Assembly: GCF_014648675.1 (NCBI RefSeq)
Contig: NZ_BMRO01000001.1
Coordinates: 268,017-332,016 of the forward strand
Source of the DNA: Actinomadura livida
Lineage (GTDB): Bacteria > Actinomycetota > Actinomycetes > Streptosporangiales > Streptosporangiaceae
Length of the DNA: 64,000 nucleotides
Direction: 5' to 3'
The notes under the pieces were generated by a model. The model did not search any database. It was not told where the DNA came from and saw nothing but the letters and a program-made list of their open reading frames with translations. Shown piece after piece: positions 17,877 through 29,221 of this stretch (position 1 is its first letter; every line of letters begins with the position of its first letter). The position numbers and the translations under genes were made by a program.

Positions 17877-19004
17877 GTGAAAACTGACACCGACTGGACT
17901 CCGGTGATCGACCTCATCGAGCGCGTCACCGCCGAGAAGGACCTGCTGCCGTCCGTCGTCGCCGGAGTGTCGTCGATGGTCCGGGAGGTCTCGGTGCTCT
18001 CGACCGCCGACATCGCCGGGCACACCCGGGCGCTGCTCGCCGCCGCGACCCGCGCGATCGCGGCCCGGCGCGGCCCCACCGAGGCGGAGCTGTCGTTCGT
18101 GGCCGAGCTCGGCGTCACCCGGGCGCGGCAGGGCGTGCCCATCGAGGCGGTGCTGAGCGCCATCCACGTCGCCGAGCGCGCCATCTGGGCCAGGGCGCGG
18201 GAGGTCGCGGCCGCCGAGGGCGTCGGCGCGGGCCTGGTCCTGGACGCGCGGGAGCTGTACGACGACTGGGCGGAGGCCGTCCGGTCCAGGCTGATCACGG
18301 CGCACCGCGAGGCGCAGGCGGGCGGGGAGCCGGGACCGGGCGAGCGCGACGCGGCCGTCCTCCGCCGCCTCCTGGACGGCGGCTCCGCCGCCGCCCTCGC
18401 CTCCGCCGAAGCCGGCCTCCCACCCGGCGCCCCCCTGTGGCTCCTGGTAACCCGCCCCACCACCAGCCCCGCCCCTTGGTGGCGCCGCACACACCCGACA
18501 CCCCCACCCCTGTCAGCCCTACTCGACGGCCTCCTGGTGGCGCTGACCCCTCGACCACCGGCACCGAACAACGACCAGTCCGATGTGGTGGTCGGGGTGG
18601 CGGGGCCTGTGGAGGTGGAGAATTTGGCGGCTGCGCGGCGGTTGGCGGTGTCCGCGTTGGGGGCGGCCGAGGCGGTCGGGCGGGCGGGGGCGGTGCACGC
18701 CGCGGACGTCGCCGTCCTCGCCGCGGTCGCCGACCGGTCCGACCTGGCGTCGGTCCTGCTCGAACGGTACCGGGCGGCGTGGGCGGAGCTCGGCGCGAGC
18801 GCCGAGCCGGTCGCCCGCGCGGTGTGCGCCTGGCTGGAGGCGCGGCGCGACGTGACCGGAGCGGCCGGACGCCTGTTCGTGCACCCCAACACGGTGCGGA
18901 ACCGGGTCCGGCGCTTCAGCGAGGTCACCGGGATCGACACGTCCGACACGTTCGGCGCCGTCAACGCCTGGTGGCTCTGCCGCGCCTGGCTCACCTCCGG
19001 GTGA
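17877..19004 (+). CDS. PucR/CdaR-family transcriptional regulator
   Basis: 375-residue regulator. The C-terminal PucR-type helix-turn-helix is clear in RLFVHPNTVRNRVRRFSEVTG near residues 335-355. The N-terminal half is helical and resembles the RsbRD/GGDEF-like sensor region found in this family, which would sense a metabolite. It is transcribed away from the FMO-SDR/MFS operon with a 124-bp shared promoter region that holds two matching 16-bp operator candidates, so control of that operon is the simplest reading. The GTG at 17877 starts right after one of those sites. Confidence 0.85.
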   Translation: MKTDTDWTPVIDLIERVTAEKDLLPSVVAGVSSMVREVSVLSTADIAGHTRALLAAATRAIAARRGPTEAELSFVAELGVTRARQGVPIEAVLSAIHVAERAIWARAREVAAAEGVGAGLVLDARELYDDWAEAVRSRLITAHREAQAGGEPGPGERDAAVLRRLLDGGSAAALASAEAGLPPGAPLWLLVTRPTTSPAPWWRRTHPTPPPLSALLDGLLVALTPRPPAPNNDQSDVVVGVAGPVEVENLAAARRLAVSALGAAEAVGRAGAVHAADVAVLAAVADRSDLASVLLERYRAAWAELGASAEPVARAVCAWLEARRDVTGAAGRLFVHPNTVRNRVRRFSEVTGIDTSDTFGAVNAWWLCRAWLTSG

Positions 19005-19028
19005 CCCCCGACGGCCCCCCGGGGCGGG

Positions 19029-19868
19029 TCAGCCGTCGGCGGGGTTGAGCGTCTCGGCCTCCTTCTTGATGCGGGTGGCGGCCGGGGAGCCTGCCGCGTC
19101 GAGTTCGTGGGCCAGTTCCTCCAGCTCCCTGCCCCCGGCCATGAGGCCGGTCAGCTCGTCGCGGGTGATCTCGTCCTTGGTGTGGTAGCCGATGCTCTGG
19201 CCCCGGTTGAGGATCAGGAAGCGGTCGCCCACCGGGTAGGCGTGGTGCGGGTTGTGGGTGATGAAGACGACCGCGAGGCCCCGCTCCCGGGCCTGGACGA
19301 TGTAGCGGAGCACGACGCCGGCCTGCTTGACGCCGAGGGCCGCGGTGGGCTCGTCCAGGACGAGGGCCTTCGCGCCGAAGTAGACGGCGCGGGCGATCGC
19401 CACGCACTGGCGTTCGCCGCCGGACAGGGTGCCGATGGGCTGGTCGACGTCGCGCAGGTCGATGCCCATCGCGGCCATCTCGGCGTGGGTGGTGGACCGC
19501 ATGAACGCGACGTCCATGCGGCCGAAGCCCCTGCGCTTCTCCGAGCCGAGGAAGAAGTTGCGCCAGACCGGCATCAGCGGGACGACCGCGAGGTCCTGGT
19601 AGACGGTCGCGATGCCGCGGTCGAGGGCGTCGCGGGGCGAGTCGAACACGACCCGCTCACCCTGCACCTCGTAGGTGCCGGTGTCGTGGCGGTGCAGCCC
19701 GGCGACGACCTTGATGAGCGTGGACTTGCCCGCCCCGTTGTCGCCGAGGACGCACGTCACCTCCCCCTCGGACGCCTCCAGGCTCACGTCCCGCAGCGCG
19801 ATGACGTTGCCGTAGCTCTTCCCGACGCCGCTGAGCCTGAGCAGCGGCGCGTCCTTCCCGCCGGTCAT
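19029..19868 (-). CDS. sugar ABC importer ATPase, single-domain (FrcA-like)
   Basis: 279-residue ATPase of the ribose/fructose/inositol import group. Walker [10 protein letters not shown], signature LSGGERQ (the final Q is shifted), Walker [13 protein letters not shown] and H-loop VFITHN are present. It holds one nucleotide-binding domain, unlike the two-domain RbsA/MglA type, so it should act as a homodimer as in FrcA. The ATG overlaps the permease stop as ATGA. It is the last gene of the inositol operon and ends 24 bp from the convergent PucR gene. Confidence 0.9.
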   Translation of the reverse strand: MTGGKDAPLLRLSGVGKSYGNVIALRDVSLEASEGEVTCVLGDNGAGKSTLIKVVAGLHRHDTGTYEVQGERVVFDSPRDALDRGIATVYQDLAVVPLMPVWRNFFLGSEKRRGFGRMDVAFMRSTTHAEMAAMGIDLRDVDQPIGTLSGGERQCVAIARAVYFGAKALVLDEPTAALGVKQAGVVLRYIVQARERGLAVVFITHNPHHAYPVGDRFLILNRGQSIGYHTKDEITRDELTGLMAGGRELEELAHELDAAGSPAATRIKKEAETLNPADG

Positions 19869-20923
19869 GGCGTCCGCTCCACTCTGCGCCGGACGATCAG
19901 GTTCACCACGGTGGCGATGAGCAGCATCGCGCCGAGGAAGAACCGGAACCAGTCCGGGTTCCACTCGGCGTACACGATGCCCTTGTTCGTCATGCCGAAG
20001 ATGAACGCGCCGATCGCCGCGCCGATCGCCGACCCGTAGCCGCCGGTCAGCAGGCATCCGCCGATGACCGCGCAGATGATGTACAGGAACTCGTTGCCGA
20101 CGCCCTCGCCGGACTGGATGGTCGCGAACGCGAACACCAGGTGCATGCCGGAGAACCAGGCGCAGAACGCCACGCCCATGAACAGGCCGATCTTCACGCG
20201 GGCGACCGGGACGCCGACCGCGCGGGCGCTGGCGGCCGAGCCGCCCACGGCGAAGATCCAGTTGCCGGTGCGGGTGCGCAGCAGGATCCAGGTCGCGACG
20301 ACCACGAACAGCAGCCACCACAGCACTGTGATCTTGACGCGGAGGCCGAGCACGTCCAGGTCGGAGGCGAAGACCGCGCGGGCCGCGTCGAAGCCGTCCA
20401 TGTCGCGGACGGAGTCGCTGGCGACGTTGCCGGTGAGGGCCTTGGTCACGCCGAGGTTCAGGCCCGCCAGCATGAAGAACATGGCGAGCGTGATGATGAA
20501 GCTCGGCAGCCTCGTCCAGACGTAGAGCAGGCCGTTGACCATTCCGAGGGCCAGCGTCAGCACGAGCGAGATCGCCACGCCCGCCCACACGTTCAGCGTG
20601 AACTGGTAGGCGGTCAGGGCGGCGATCAGTGCCGAGGACGTCACCATCACCCCGGCGGACAGGTCGAACTCGCCGCCGATCATCAGCAGCGACACCCCGA
20701 CCGCCATGATCCCGAACGTGGAGCTGGCGTACAGCACGGTCGAGAACGAGCCGGCGCGCAGGAAGGCGTCCGCGACGACGGAGAAGAACACGAACAGCGC
20801 GACCGCGCCGAGGAGCGCGCCGAGCTCCGGCCGGCCCAGCAGCCGCCGCAGCGGCGACTGCCGGGCCAGCCGTTCGTCGGAGCCCCGGCCGGCCACCGGC
20901 GGTTCGGCGACCGCGTCGGTCAC
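19865..20923 (-). CDS. sugar ABC importer permease (RbsC/FrcC-like)
   Basis: 352-residue membrane permease with eight to ten helices. The [20 protein letters not shown] stretch after helix 2 and the [21 protein letters not shown] loop are characteristic of the RbsC/XylH/FrcC family. It would form a homodimeric channel for inositol or a related sugar. The GTG at 20923 overlaps the binding-protein stop, and the gene ends in overlap with the ATPase, so the three are made together. Confidence 0.9.
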   Translation of the reverse strand: MTDAVAEPPVAGRGSDERLARQSPLRRLLGRPELGALLGAVALFVFFSVVADAFLRAGSFSTVLYASSTFGIMAVGVSLLMIGGEFDLSAGVMVTSSALIAALTAYQFTLNVWAGVAISLVLTLALGMVNGLLYVWTRLPSFIITLAMFFMLAGLNLGVTKALTGNVASDSVRDMDGFDAARAVFASDLDVLGLRVKITVLWWLLFVVVATWILLRTRTGNWIFAVGGSAASARAVGVPVARVKIGLFMGVAFCAWFSGMHLVFAFATIQSGEGVGNEFLYIICAVIGGCLLTGGYGSAIGAAIGAFIFGMTNKGIVYAEWNPDWFRFFLGAMLLIATVVNLIVRRRVERTP

Positions 20924-21906
20924 CGCGTCCCCCGGTTGGCGAACTCCTCCAGCTCGGCGGCGTTGTCCTTGGTGACGATCGCCGGGCCGGTCAGGACGGG
21001 GCGGCCGCCGCCGAGGACGTTGCCGTTGCGCTTCAGCAGCCACAGCGCCTCGACGGCCTCGTAGCCCTGCAGGTACGGCTGCTGGTCGACGGCGAACTCG
21101 ATGTCGCCGGCCTTGAGCAGGGCGATGAGGTCCTTGTTGAGGTCGAACGTGCCGATCCGCGCCTCGCTGCCGACCTCCTTCACCGAGTCGACCGCGGTGG
21201 CGGCGAACGGCGCGCCCAGCGTCAGGATCCCGTCGATGCCCTTGTCGGACTGGAGCTTGGCGGTGATGGACGACTTGACGTCCGGCATGTTCGAGCCCTG
21301 GACGAACAGGTTCTCCAGGTCGCCGTCGAACGTCTTGCGCGCCCCGTCGCAGCGGGCCTCCAGGCCCACGTTGCCCTGCTCGTGGATCACGCACAGCGCC
21401 TTCTTGGCGCCGATCTCGCCCAGTTCGGTGCCGGCGGCCTCACCCGCGATCGACTCGTCCTGGCCGAAGTGCGCCAGGGCGCCGAGCCCCGCCGACTCCT
21501 CCTGGCCGGAGTTGATCGACACGACCGGGATGTTCGCGGCCGCGGCGCGGGCGAGGACGTCCTTCATCGCGTCGGGCTTGGCGAGGGTGACGATGATGCC
21601 GTCGACCTTCTTGTCGATCGCGGCCTGGACCAGCTGGGCCTGCTTGCCGCCGTCGGGGTCCGCGGAGTACAGGAACTCGACGTTGTCCTTGTCGGCGGCG
21701 GCCTGCGCGCCCTTCTGGACGATGTCCCAGAAGGTGTCACCGGGGGCGGAGTGCGTCACCATCGCGATCTCCAGCCGGGGACCCTCGCCCCCGGTGTCCT
21801 CCTCGGCCTCCTTGCCGCCCGAGCCGCTGCAGGCGCTCAGCACCAGCACGCCGGCGGCCAGAACCGCGAGCCCCTTGGCCGACCCGCGCGAGAAAACGCC
21901 TCTCAT
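20920..21906 (-). CDS. inositol/sugar-binding lipoprotein
   Basis: 328-residue periplasmic-binding-protein-like lipoprotein. A signal peptide ends in lipobox LSAC with Cys26. The mature part starts after a Gly/Glu-rich linker and shows the type I sugar-binding fold ([48 protein letters not shown]). In this operon the ligand is probably myo-inositol or another inositol. A 48-bp gap with GGAGAG separates it from iolD, the only real gap in the operon, so extra binding protein could be made by separate initiation. Confidence 0.9.
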   Translation of the reverse strand: MRGVFSRGSAKGLAVLAAGVLVLSACSGSGGKEAEEDTGGEGPRLEIAMVTHSAPGDTFWDIVQKGAQAAADKDNVEFLYSADPDGGKQAQLVQAAIDKKVDGIIVTLAKPDAMKDVLARAAAANIPVVSINSGQEESAGLGALAHFGQDESIAGEAAGTELGEIGAKKALCVIHEQGNVGLEARCDGARKTFDGDLENLFVQGSNMPDVKSSITAKLQSDKGIDGILTLGAPFAATAVDSVKEVGSEARIGTFDLNKDLIALLKAGDIEFAVDQQPYLQGYEAVEALWLLKRNGNVLGGGRPVLTGPAIVTKDNAAELEEFANRGTR

Positions 21907-21954
21907 CGGAATGTGCTCTCCGTTTCTCCCCGAGTGGTCAGTGAGAGGAGTTGA

Positions 21955-23816
<1,862 letters not shown>

Positions 23817-23820
<4 letters not shown>

Positions 23821-24674
23821 GGCCGTCCCTCCGCCGAGGTCAGCGGAAGCCGCGGGTCGAGCGGCTGCCCCGGCCAGGTGTCGCGGATCCACGCGTGCGC
23901 GGGGTCGTCGCAGATGCGCCAGGCACGCTCCGGCGACGGCCCGGCCATCACGTTCAGGTAGTACAGGTCGTGCCCCGGCGGCGCCATGGACGGCCCGTGC
24001 CAGCCGTGCGGGATCAGGACCGCGTCACCGCTGCGAACCTCCGCCAGCACGTCGATCGGGCGTCCGGGCGCCCCGTAGACGCGCTGGTAGGCCATGCCCT
24101 CGCGGGCGACCTCGAAGTAGTAGATCTCCTCCAGGACGGCCTCGTCCGGGGTCTCCTCGTCGTGCTTGTGCGGCGGGTAGGACGACCAGCAGCCGCCCGG
24201 CGTCAGCACCTCGCACGCGATCAGCTTCTCGGCGAACGGGAAGCCCTCCGGGGTACCGAAGTTGTTGACCTGGCGGCTCGCGGCCCCAGCCCCGCGCAGC
24301 TCGACCGGGACGTCCCGGGCGGGCCCGTAGCGCGGCGCGAGCCGGGCCTCGCAGCGCGCCCCGGCCAGCGCGAACCTGCCGCGCCCGCGCACCGTGACCC
24401 GCGCGTCGCGCGGGACGTAGGCGAAGTCGCTGACGCGGCTGAACACGTCGTCGCGGCCGATCAGCTCGAACCGCTCGCCGTCGCACTCGACCGCGCAGGA
24501 CCCGGCGAGCGGCAGCACGATCGTCTCGAACTCGCCGGTCGGGAACTCGTGGGAGCCGCCGTCCGGCAGGTCGAGGACGCGCAGCGCCGAGTGCGCCCAC
24601 CCGGCCGACTCGGGGGTCACGACGAGCCCGTACGGCCCCTCGGCGGCCGTGCCCGCGGGAAGGTGGTACTTCAT
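23817..24674 (-). CDS. iolB: 5-deoxy-glucuronate isomerase IolB
   Basis: 285-residue bicupin isomerase that turns 5-deoxy-glucuronate into 2-deoxy-5-keto-gluconate. Metal-site motifs of the KduI/IolB family are visible: SSYPPHKHDEE near residue 165, EEIYYFEV about 17 residues later, and IPHGWHGP near residue 228. The N-terminal MKYHLPAGTA is typical. It overlaps iolC upstream and iolD downstream by 4 bp each. Confidence 0.93.
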
Positions 24675-25606
24675 CGCCGCTCCTCCAGCAGTTCCGCGAC
24701 CTCGGCCGCGGCGGGCATCGCGGCGGAGCAGGCGATGCGGGACGCGACGATCGCGCCCGCGGCGCCCGCGAACTCGATCGTCCGCCGCAGGTCCCATCCG
24801 GCGAGGAGGCCGTGGCAGACGGCGCCGCCGAACGCGTCGCCCGCGCCGAGCCCGTTCACGACGCCGACCTTGACCGGCGGCACCTCCACCACCTCGCCGG
24901 CGGTCGCCGCGAGGACGCCGCCCGGCCCCATCTTCACGATGGCGAGGCCGGGCCCGCGGTCCAGGATCGCCTGGGCCGCGGCGCGCGGCTCCCGCTCCCC
25001 CACTGCGACCTCGCACTCCTCCAGGTTTCCGATCGCCACGGATGCGCGTTCCAGGGCGAGCCCTGCCCAATGCGGGGCTTCGGTGGGGTCGGCCCACAGC
25101 ATCGGCCGGTAGTCCAGGTCGATGACGGTCTGCCCGGGGTGTTCGCCAAGCGCGGTCAGGGTCGCCTCACGGCTCGGCTCCTGCGACAGCCCCGTGACGG
25201 TGGCCCATACGATGCGCGCTTCTCGGATCGCGTCTAGGTCGAGCTCGTCTGCACGGATCTCCAGATCCGGGGCTTTGGGGTAGCGGTAGAAGTACAGGGG
25301 GAAGTCGTCCGGCGGGAAGATCTCGCAGAACGCCAGCGGGGTCGGCAGCCCGGGGACGGCCGTGACGAACCGATCGTCGACCCCGTACTCCTTGAGCGCC
25401 TTGTGGACGAACCGTCCGAAGGGGTCGTCCCCGGTGCGGGTGATGACGGCGGCGCTTCGTCCGTACTTGGCAGCGGCCACGGCGACATTGGTCGGGCTCC
25501 CACCGAGATACCGGCCGAACGACTCGACGTCCTCTAGGGGCACGCCCACCTGGGCCGGGTAGACGTCCACGCTCACCCGGCCCATCGTGATGAGGTCGAA
25601 GGTCAC
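24671..25606 (-). CDS. iolC: 5-dehydro-2-deoxygluconokinase IolC
   Basis: 311-residue PfkB-family kinase that phosphorylates 2-deoxy-5-keto-gluconate. The first PfkB signature appears as GGSPTNVAVAAAKYG (residues ~35-49), the second as VNGLGAGDAFGGAVCHGLL with the catalytic Asp in GAGD. It lacks the C-terminal aldolase-like (DUF2090) extension found in some IolC fusions, so the following IolJ step must be elsewhere. The start is GTG, overlapping the upstream stop as GTGA. Confidence 0.92.
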   Translation of the reverse strand: MTFDLITMGRVSVDVYPAQVGVPLEDVESFGRYLGGSPTNVAVAAAKYGRSAAVITRTGDDPFGRFVHKALKEYGVDDRFVTAVPGLPTPLAFCEIFPPDDFPLYFYRYPKAPDLEIRADELDLDAIREARIVWATVTGLSQEPSREATLTALGEHPGQTVIDLDYRPMLWADPTEAPHWAGLALERASVAIGNLEECEVAVGEREPRAAAQAILDRGPGLAIVKMGPGGVLAATAGEVVEVPPVKVGVVNGLGAGDAFGGAVCHGLLAGWDLRRTIEFAGAAGAIVASRIACSAAMPAAAEVAELLEERR

Positions 25607-26454
25607 CGGACCACCCCGGCAAGGAAGTCGAGGCTCCTGCGGACGTCGTCGTACGGTCCGCCACCCTGTGCGGGCTCCTCGGTCAGGACGGTGTCCTGTT
25701 CCATGACATACCAGCCTTCGTAACCGGCCCCCTCCAGAGTGTGGACGATCTCGGGGATGTCAATGTCGCCGTCCCCGAGTGGCCGGTAGAGACCGTCGCG
25801 GACGGCGTCCGTGTAACCGACGTCGCCCTTGAGCACGCGGTCGGCGAGCCCTGCGTCCACATCCTTCAGGTGGACGTGCGTTATGCGCCGCATAGCGAAG
25901 CGCGCCAGCCACTCCGGGTCGGTGCCCCCGACGAGCAGGTGGCCCGTGTCCAGGCACAGGGGGACGCTGCTCTCGCCCAGCACCCGTTCCACGTCCGCCC
26001 GCGACTCCACCATCGTCCCGACGTGCGGGTGCAGGGTGACGGCACGGTCGCGTGCGGCGGCGCGCAGGGTGATGGCGTCTAGGTTGCTCAGCAGCGTCGA
26101 CCACGCCTTGGTGTCCAGGGCAGGCCGCTCGTCGTAGCCGTCCAGCCCGGTAGCGGCGGCCAAGATGAGGATGCCGTCGACCCGATCCAGGGTGCGGTCG
26201 ATTTCGGGCATGGGGTCGTACGCCGGATCGTGCAGGACCACCGGGACGAAGGCTCCGACGAGACCCAGCCCATAGGACGCCAGCAGCTCGTCCCTCGCCG
26301 CCTTGTCACCGGGCAGGAAACCGCCCGGCCCGAGTTCCGTCGCCGCGAGGCCGAGGTCGCGCATCTCGGCGAGGACCCGGCCGGGCTCCATCTGGTGGCC
26401 CCAGCCGGGGACCTCGCACACGCCCCAGGAGATCGGCGCCGCCGCGACCCTCAT
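25603..26454 (-). CDS. inosose dehydratase/isomerase-like TIM-barrel protein (IolE/IolH group)
   Basis: 283-residue sugar-phosphate isomerase/epimerase-family protein (xylose-isomerase-like TIM barrel). The MRVAAAPISWGVCEVPGWG start is the variant commonly seen in actinomycete inositol clusters. Likely metal ligands lie in LHPHVGTMVES, CLDTGHLLVGG, HVHLKDVD and near the C-terminal Glu of YVMEQDTVL. In the pathway it should dehydrate 2-keto-myo-inositol (IolE role), though an IolI/IolH isomerase role is possible. ATGA overlap with the upstream dehydrogenase gene. Confidence 0.82.
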   Translation of the reverse strand: MRVAAAPISWGVCEVPGWGHQMEPGRVLAEMRDLGLAATELGPGGFLPGDKAARDELLASYGLGLVGAFVPVVLHDPAYDPMPEIDRTLDRVDGILILAAATGLDGYDERPALDTKAWSTLLSNLDAITLRAAARDRAVTLHPHVGTMVESRADVERVLGESSVPLCLDTGHLLVGGTDPEWLARFAMRRITHVHLKDVDAGLADRVLKGDVGYTDAVRDGLYRPLGDGDIDIPEIVHTLEGAGYEGWYVMEQDTVLTEEPAQGGGPYDDVRRSLDFLAGVVR

Positions 26455-27497
26455 CGCCGCACCTCCTCGGTCCCGACGATCCGCCCCTCCCGCAGGGACA
26501 GCTCGCACGCCTCGGCGAGGTAGAAGGCCTCCAGGGCCTCCTCGGGCGGGCACGGGTTGGCGCGGCGGCCGGCGACCACGTCCACGAAGGCGCGCAGCTC
26601 GGCGTCGTAGGCGTCGGCGAAGCGCTCCATGAAGCCGCCGTAGGCCCGTCTCGGCGCCCCGCCCGGCTCCCCGTCCCGCGCGGCGTCCGGCTCCCCGTCC
26701 CGCTCGGGCAGCGCGGTCACGGGCGTCCGGTCGTCCATGCCCGTGACGATGCTGTCCTTGGACCCGAACAGTTCCAGCCTGGAGTCGTACCCGGCGGCGT
26801 TGTAGCGGGTGGCCGACACCTGCCCGAGCGTCCCGTCGTCCAGGACGAGCAGCGCGGAACCGGTGTCGACGTCGCCGCACTCGCGGAAGAAGTCGTCGCC
26901 CCGGTTGGCGCCCGCGGCCATGACCCGGACGACCTCGCGCCCCGTCACGAACCGGATGAGGTCCAGGTCGTGGATGACGCAGTCGCGGAACAGCCCGCCG
27001 GAGGTCGGCACGTACCCGGCGGGCGGCGGCGCGGGGTCGAAGCTGCACGAGCGGACGGTGTGCAGCCAGCCGAGCCGCCCCGACGCCAGGGCCTCGCGCG
27101 CCGCGGCGTTCCCGCTGTCGAACCGGCGCTGGAACCCGACCTGCACCGGGACCTCGGCGGTGGCCGCCGCGGCGACTGTTTGGAACGTTCCATCAAGATC
27201 CGCGGCGAGCGGCTTCTCGCAGAACACCGGTATCCGCGCGGCGACGGCCCGCTCCACCAGGCCGGCGTGCGCGTCGGTGGCCGCCGCGACGACCAGGCCG
27301 TCCAGTCCGGCGGAGAACAGGTCCGCGACCGCGTCCCGCGCCACGACGCGCGACGTCCGGGGCAGCCGGGCCGCGAGGTCGCGGGCCCGGCCGGGATCCG
27401 CGTCCGCGACATGGAGATCGTCCACCTCGGGCAGTGCACACAGGGCGGCGGCGTGGCGCGCACCGATGCGCCCCGCGCCGGCCAGTCCGATCTTCAT
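26451..27497 (-). CDS. Gfo/Idh/MocA oxidoreductase, inositol 2-dehydrogenase-like
   Basis: 348-residue NAD-dependent dehydrogenase and first gene of the inositol operon. GAGRIGARH (residues 7-15) is the Rossmann loop, CEKPLA near residue 90 the family's EKP motif, and DCVIHDLDLIRF holds the catalytic His-Asp region. Expected reaction: oxidation of myo- or scyllo-inositol to the 2-keto form. The ATG at 27497 has GGGAGGGA a few bases upstream. Residues ~270-287 carry a Glu-Pro-Asp-rich insertion repeated as RDGEPDAARDGEP. A perfect 12-bp palindrome typical of LacI operators lies inside its coding region. Confidence 0.85.
   Translation of the reverse strand: MKIGLAGAGRIGARHAAALCALPEVDDLHVADADPGRARDLAARLPRTSRVVARDAVADLFSAGLDGLVVAAATDAHAGLVERAVAARIPVFCEKPLAADLDGTFQTVAAAATAEVPVQVGFQRRFDSGNAAAREALASGRLGWLHTVRSCSFDPAPPPAGYVPTSGGLFRDCVIHDLDLIRFVTGREVVRVMAAGANRGDDFFRECGDVDTGSALLVLDDGTLGQVSATRYNAAGYDSRLELFGSKDSIVTGMDDRTPVTALPERDGEPDAARDGEPGGAPRRAYGGFMERFADAYDAELRAFVDVVAGRRANPCPPEEALEAFYLAEACELSLREGRIVGTEEVRR
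27181..27192. promoter_or_regulatory. intragenic LacI-type palindrome
   Basis: TGGAACGTTCCA is a perfect 12-bp palindrome inside the inositol dehydrogenase gene, about 305 bp after its start. It matches the usual LacI-family core and the imperfect upstream copy at 27539-27550, so DNA looping between the two is possible. Confidence 0.5.
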
Positions 27498-27538
27498 CGA
27501 TCCCTCCCGGTCGGCGGTCAGGTGAGTCACGAGTGTGA

Positions 27539-27550
27539 TGGAGCGTTCCA
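27539..27550. promoter_or_regulatory. upstream LacI-type operator candidate
   Basis: TGGAGCGTTCCA differs by one base from the perfect palindrome at 27181-27192 and lies about 42 bp upstream of the first inositol gene, in the region shared with the divergent epimerase fusion. Confidence 0.5.
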
Positions 27551-27675
27551 GGAGCGTCAACGGCCGGTTGCGCGCGTTCCCGGTATTGGAGATGTCCGAA
27601 ACCGGGGCGGTTACTCTTGGCCGGCGGCGCGCCGGGACTGTCGTCCGGGGCGGACCAAGCGCTAGGTTGTGGCGC

Positions 27676-29211
27676 ATGCGGGTCCTCGTCACCGGCGCCT
27701 CCGGGTTCGTCGGCTCATACACCGTGCGCGCACTCCTCGCCGCCGGGCACCGGCCACGCGCGCTGGTCCGCGACCCCGGCAAGGCGACGAAGGTCCTGCA
27801 GACCATCGGAGTCGCGGCCGAGGACGTGGAACTCGTCCCCGGCGACATGCTCGACGCCGACGCCGTGGCCGAGGCGCTCGACGGCTGCGACGCCGCGATC
27901 CACGCCGCCGCCGCCATCGGCGTGACCGGCGGCCCCGCAGGCGGCAAGGCGGGCGGCATCGTCGACGTCAACGTCCAGGGCACGCGCAACGTGGTCGGCG
28001 GGGCCGTCGCCCGCGGCCTGGACCCGGTGATCCACGTGTCGACCATCGGTGTCTTCGTCCCGCCGTCCGCCCCGGTCATCACCGCGAACGGCGCCCTCGC
28101 GAGCCCCCGCACCGACTACGGGAAGTCCAAACTGGCCGCCGAGGAGTACGTGCGCGGCCTCCAGTCGGACGGCGCGCCGGTCACGATCGTCTACCCGGGC
28201 GGCGTGTGCGGCCCCGACCAGCCGGTGCTGGACGCGCTGCTGGAGGGCCTCGCCGCCGCGCTCGGCAAGGTGTGGCCGCTTCCGGGCGGCGGCGTTTCGG
28301 TCATCGACGTCCGCGACCTGGGCGAGGCGTTGGCACGTTCCGTCGAGGCCCGCCAGGGACCGAGCCGCTGGGTCCTGGGCGGCCACTACCTCACGTGGCC
28401 GCAGTACGCGGACCTCTGCGACCGGCTCACCGGCGTGCGGTGCCGGCGCGTCCGCGTCCCGAGCCGCCTCATGCTCGGGCTCGGCTCGGCGCTGGACGCG
28501 GCCAAGCGCGTGCGCCACTTCGAGTACCCGCTCACCCGGGACGCGGCCGAGTTCATGGTCACGCTCGTGCCCACCGACGACCGTCCCGCCCTGGACGCGC
28601 TGGACCTCACCCTGCGTCCCATCGAGGAGACGGTCGCCGACGCGCTGCGCTGGCTGGCCGAGGACGGCCACCTCAGTCCCCGGCGGGCCGGGCGGCTCGC
28701 CCCCAAGGAGCAACCGATGCCGACACTCGTCCAGCGCACGCTCGGCCCCGTCTTCCAGCGGATCTCCGGCGCCCCGTGGTTCTCCAAGGTGGGGCCGAAG
28801 GTGGTCCCGCCCGTCGACCGGGCGCTGCACAAGGCCACCGGCGGGCGCCTGCTGCTCGGCCAGCTCCTCGTCCCCAGCCTGGTGCTGACGACGACCGGCG
28901 CGGTCAGCGGCCTCCCCCGCCGGACACCGCTCGCGTGCCTCCCGGACGACGACGGCGGCTTCGTCGTCGTCGGCTCCAATTTCGGTCGCGAGAAGCACCC
29001 CGCCTGGACCGGCAACCTCCTCAAGAACCCGGAGGCGGAGGTCAGTTTCCAGGGCCGCACCGTCCCCGTCACCGCCCACCTCCTGGACGACGCCGAACGC
29101 AAGGAGATCTGGCCCCGCCTCACCGCCGTATGGCCCGTCTACGACCGCTACGTGGAACGCACGGACCGCCAGCTGAGGATCTTCCGCCTCACGCCCAAGC
29201 CCGGCGGCTGA
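27676..29211 (+). CDS. fused NAD-epimerase/dehydratase - F420-type nitroreductase
   Basis: 511-residue fusion. The first ~345 residues are an atypical/extended SDR (epimerase-dehydratase) with TGASGFVGS at 7-15 and YGKSK with Tyr148 and Lys152. From Met348 a deazaflavin-dependent nitroreductase (Ddn-like) domain follows, with VVPPVDRALHKATGGR, TTTGAVSGLPRRTPL and WTGNLLKNPEAEV motifs. The junction has AAGGAG six bases before the in-frame ATG at 28717 but no stop, so a free 164-residue nitroreductase may also be produced. The ATG at 27676 was chosen because it starts the Rossmann fold; a longer in-frame start at 27535 adds unrelated residues. Confidence 0.83.
   Translation: MRVLVTGASGFVGSYTVRALLAAGHRPRALVRDPGKATKVLQTIGVAAEDVELVPGDMLDADAVAEALDGCDAAIHAAAAIGVTGGPAGGKAGGIVDVNVQGTRNVVGGAVARGLDPVIHVSTIGVFVPPSAPVITANGALASPRTDYGKSKLAAEEYVRGLQSDGAPVTIVYPGGVCGPDQPVLDALLEGLAAALGKVWPLPGGGVSVIDVRDLGEALARSVEARQGPSRWVLGGHYLTWPQYADLCDRLTGVRCRRVRVPSRLMLGLGSALDAAKRVRHFEYPLTRDAAEFMVTLVPTDDRPALDALDLTLRPIEETVADALRWLAEDGHLSPRRAGRLAPKEQPMPTLVQRTLGPVFQRISGAPWFSKVGPKVVPPVDRALHKATGGRLLLGQLLVPSLVLTTTGAVSGLPRRTPLACLPDDDGGFVVVGSNFGREKHPAWTGNLLKNPEAEVSFQGRTVPVTAHLLDDAERKEIWPRLTAVWPVYDRYVERTDRQLRIFRLTPKPGG
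28705..28710 (+). promoter_or_regulatory. internal Shine-Dalgarno at the epimerase-nitroreductase junction
   Basis: AAGGAG lies six bases before the in-frame ATG at 28717, where the nitroreductase domain begins. It could drive separate synthesis of that domain. Confidence 0.55.
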
Positions 29212-29221
29212 CGGCCCTCCG

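Noticed and set aside
27535..27675. Longer start for the epimerase fusion
   Set aside because: The extra 47 residues have no relation to the Rossmann fold, which begins at the 27676 ATG, and they would cover the upstream regulatory palindrome.
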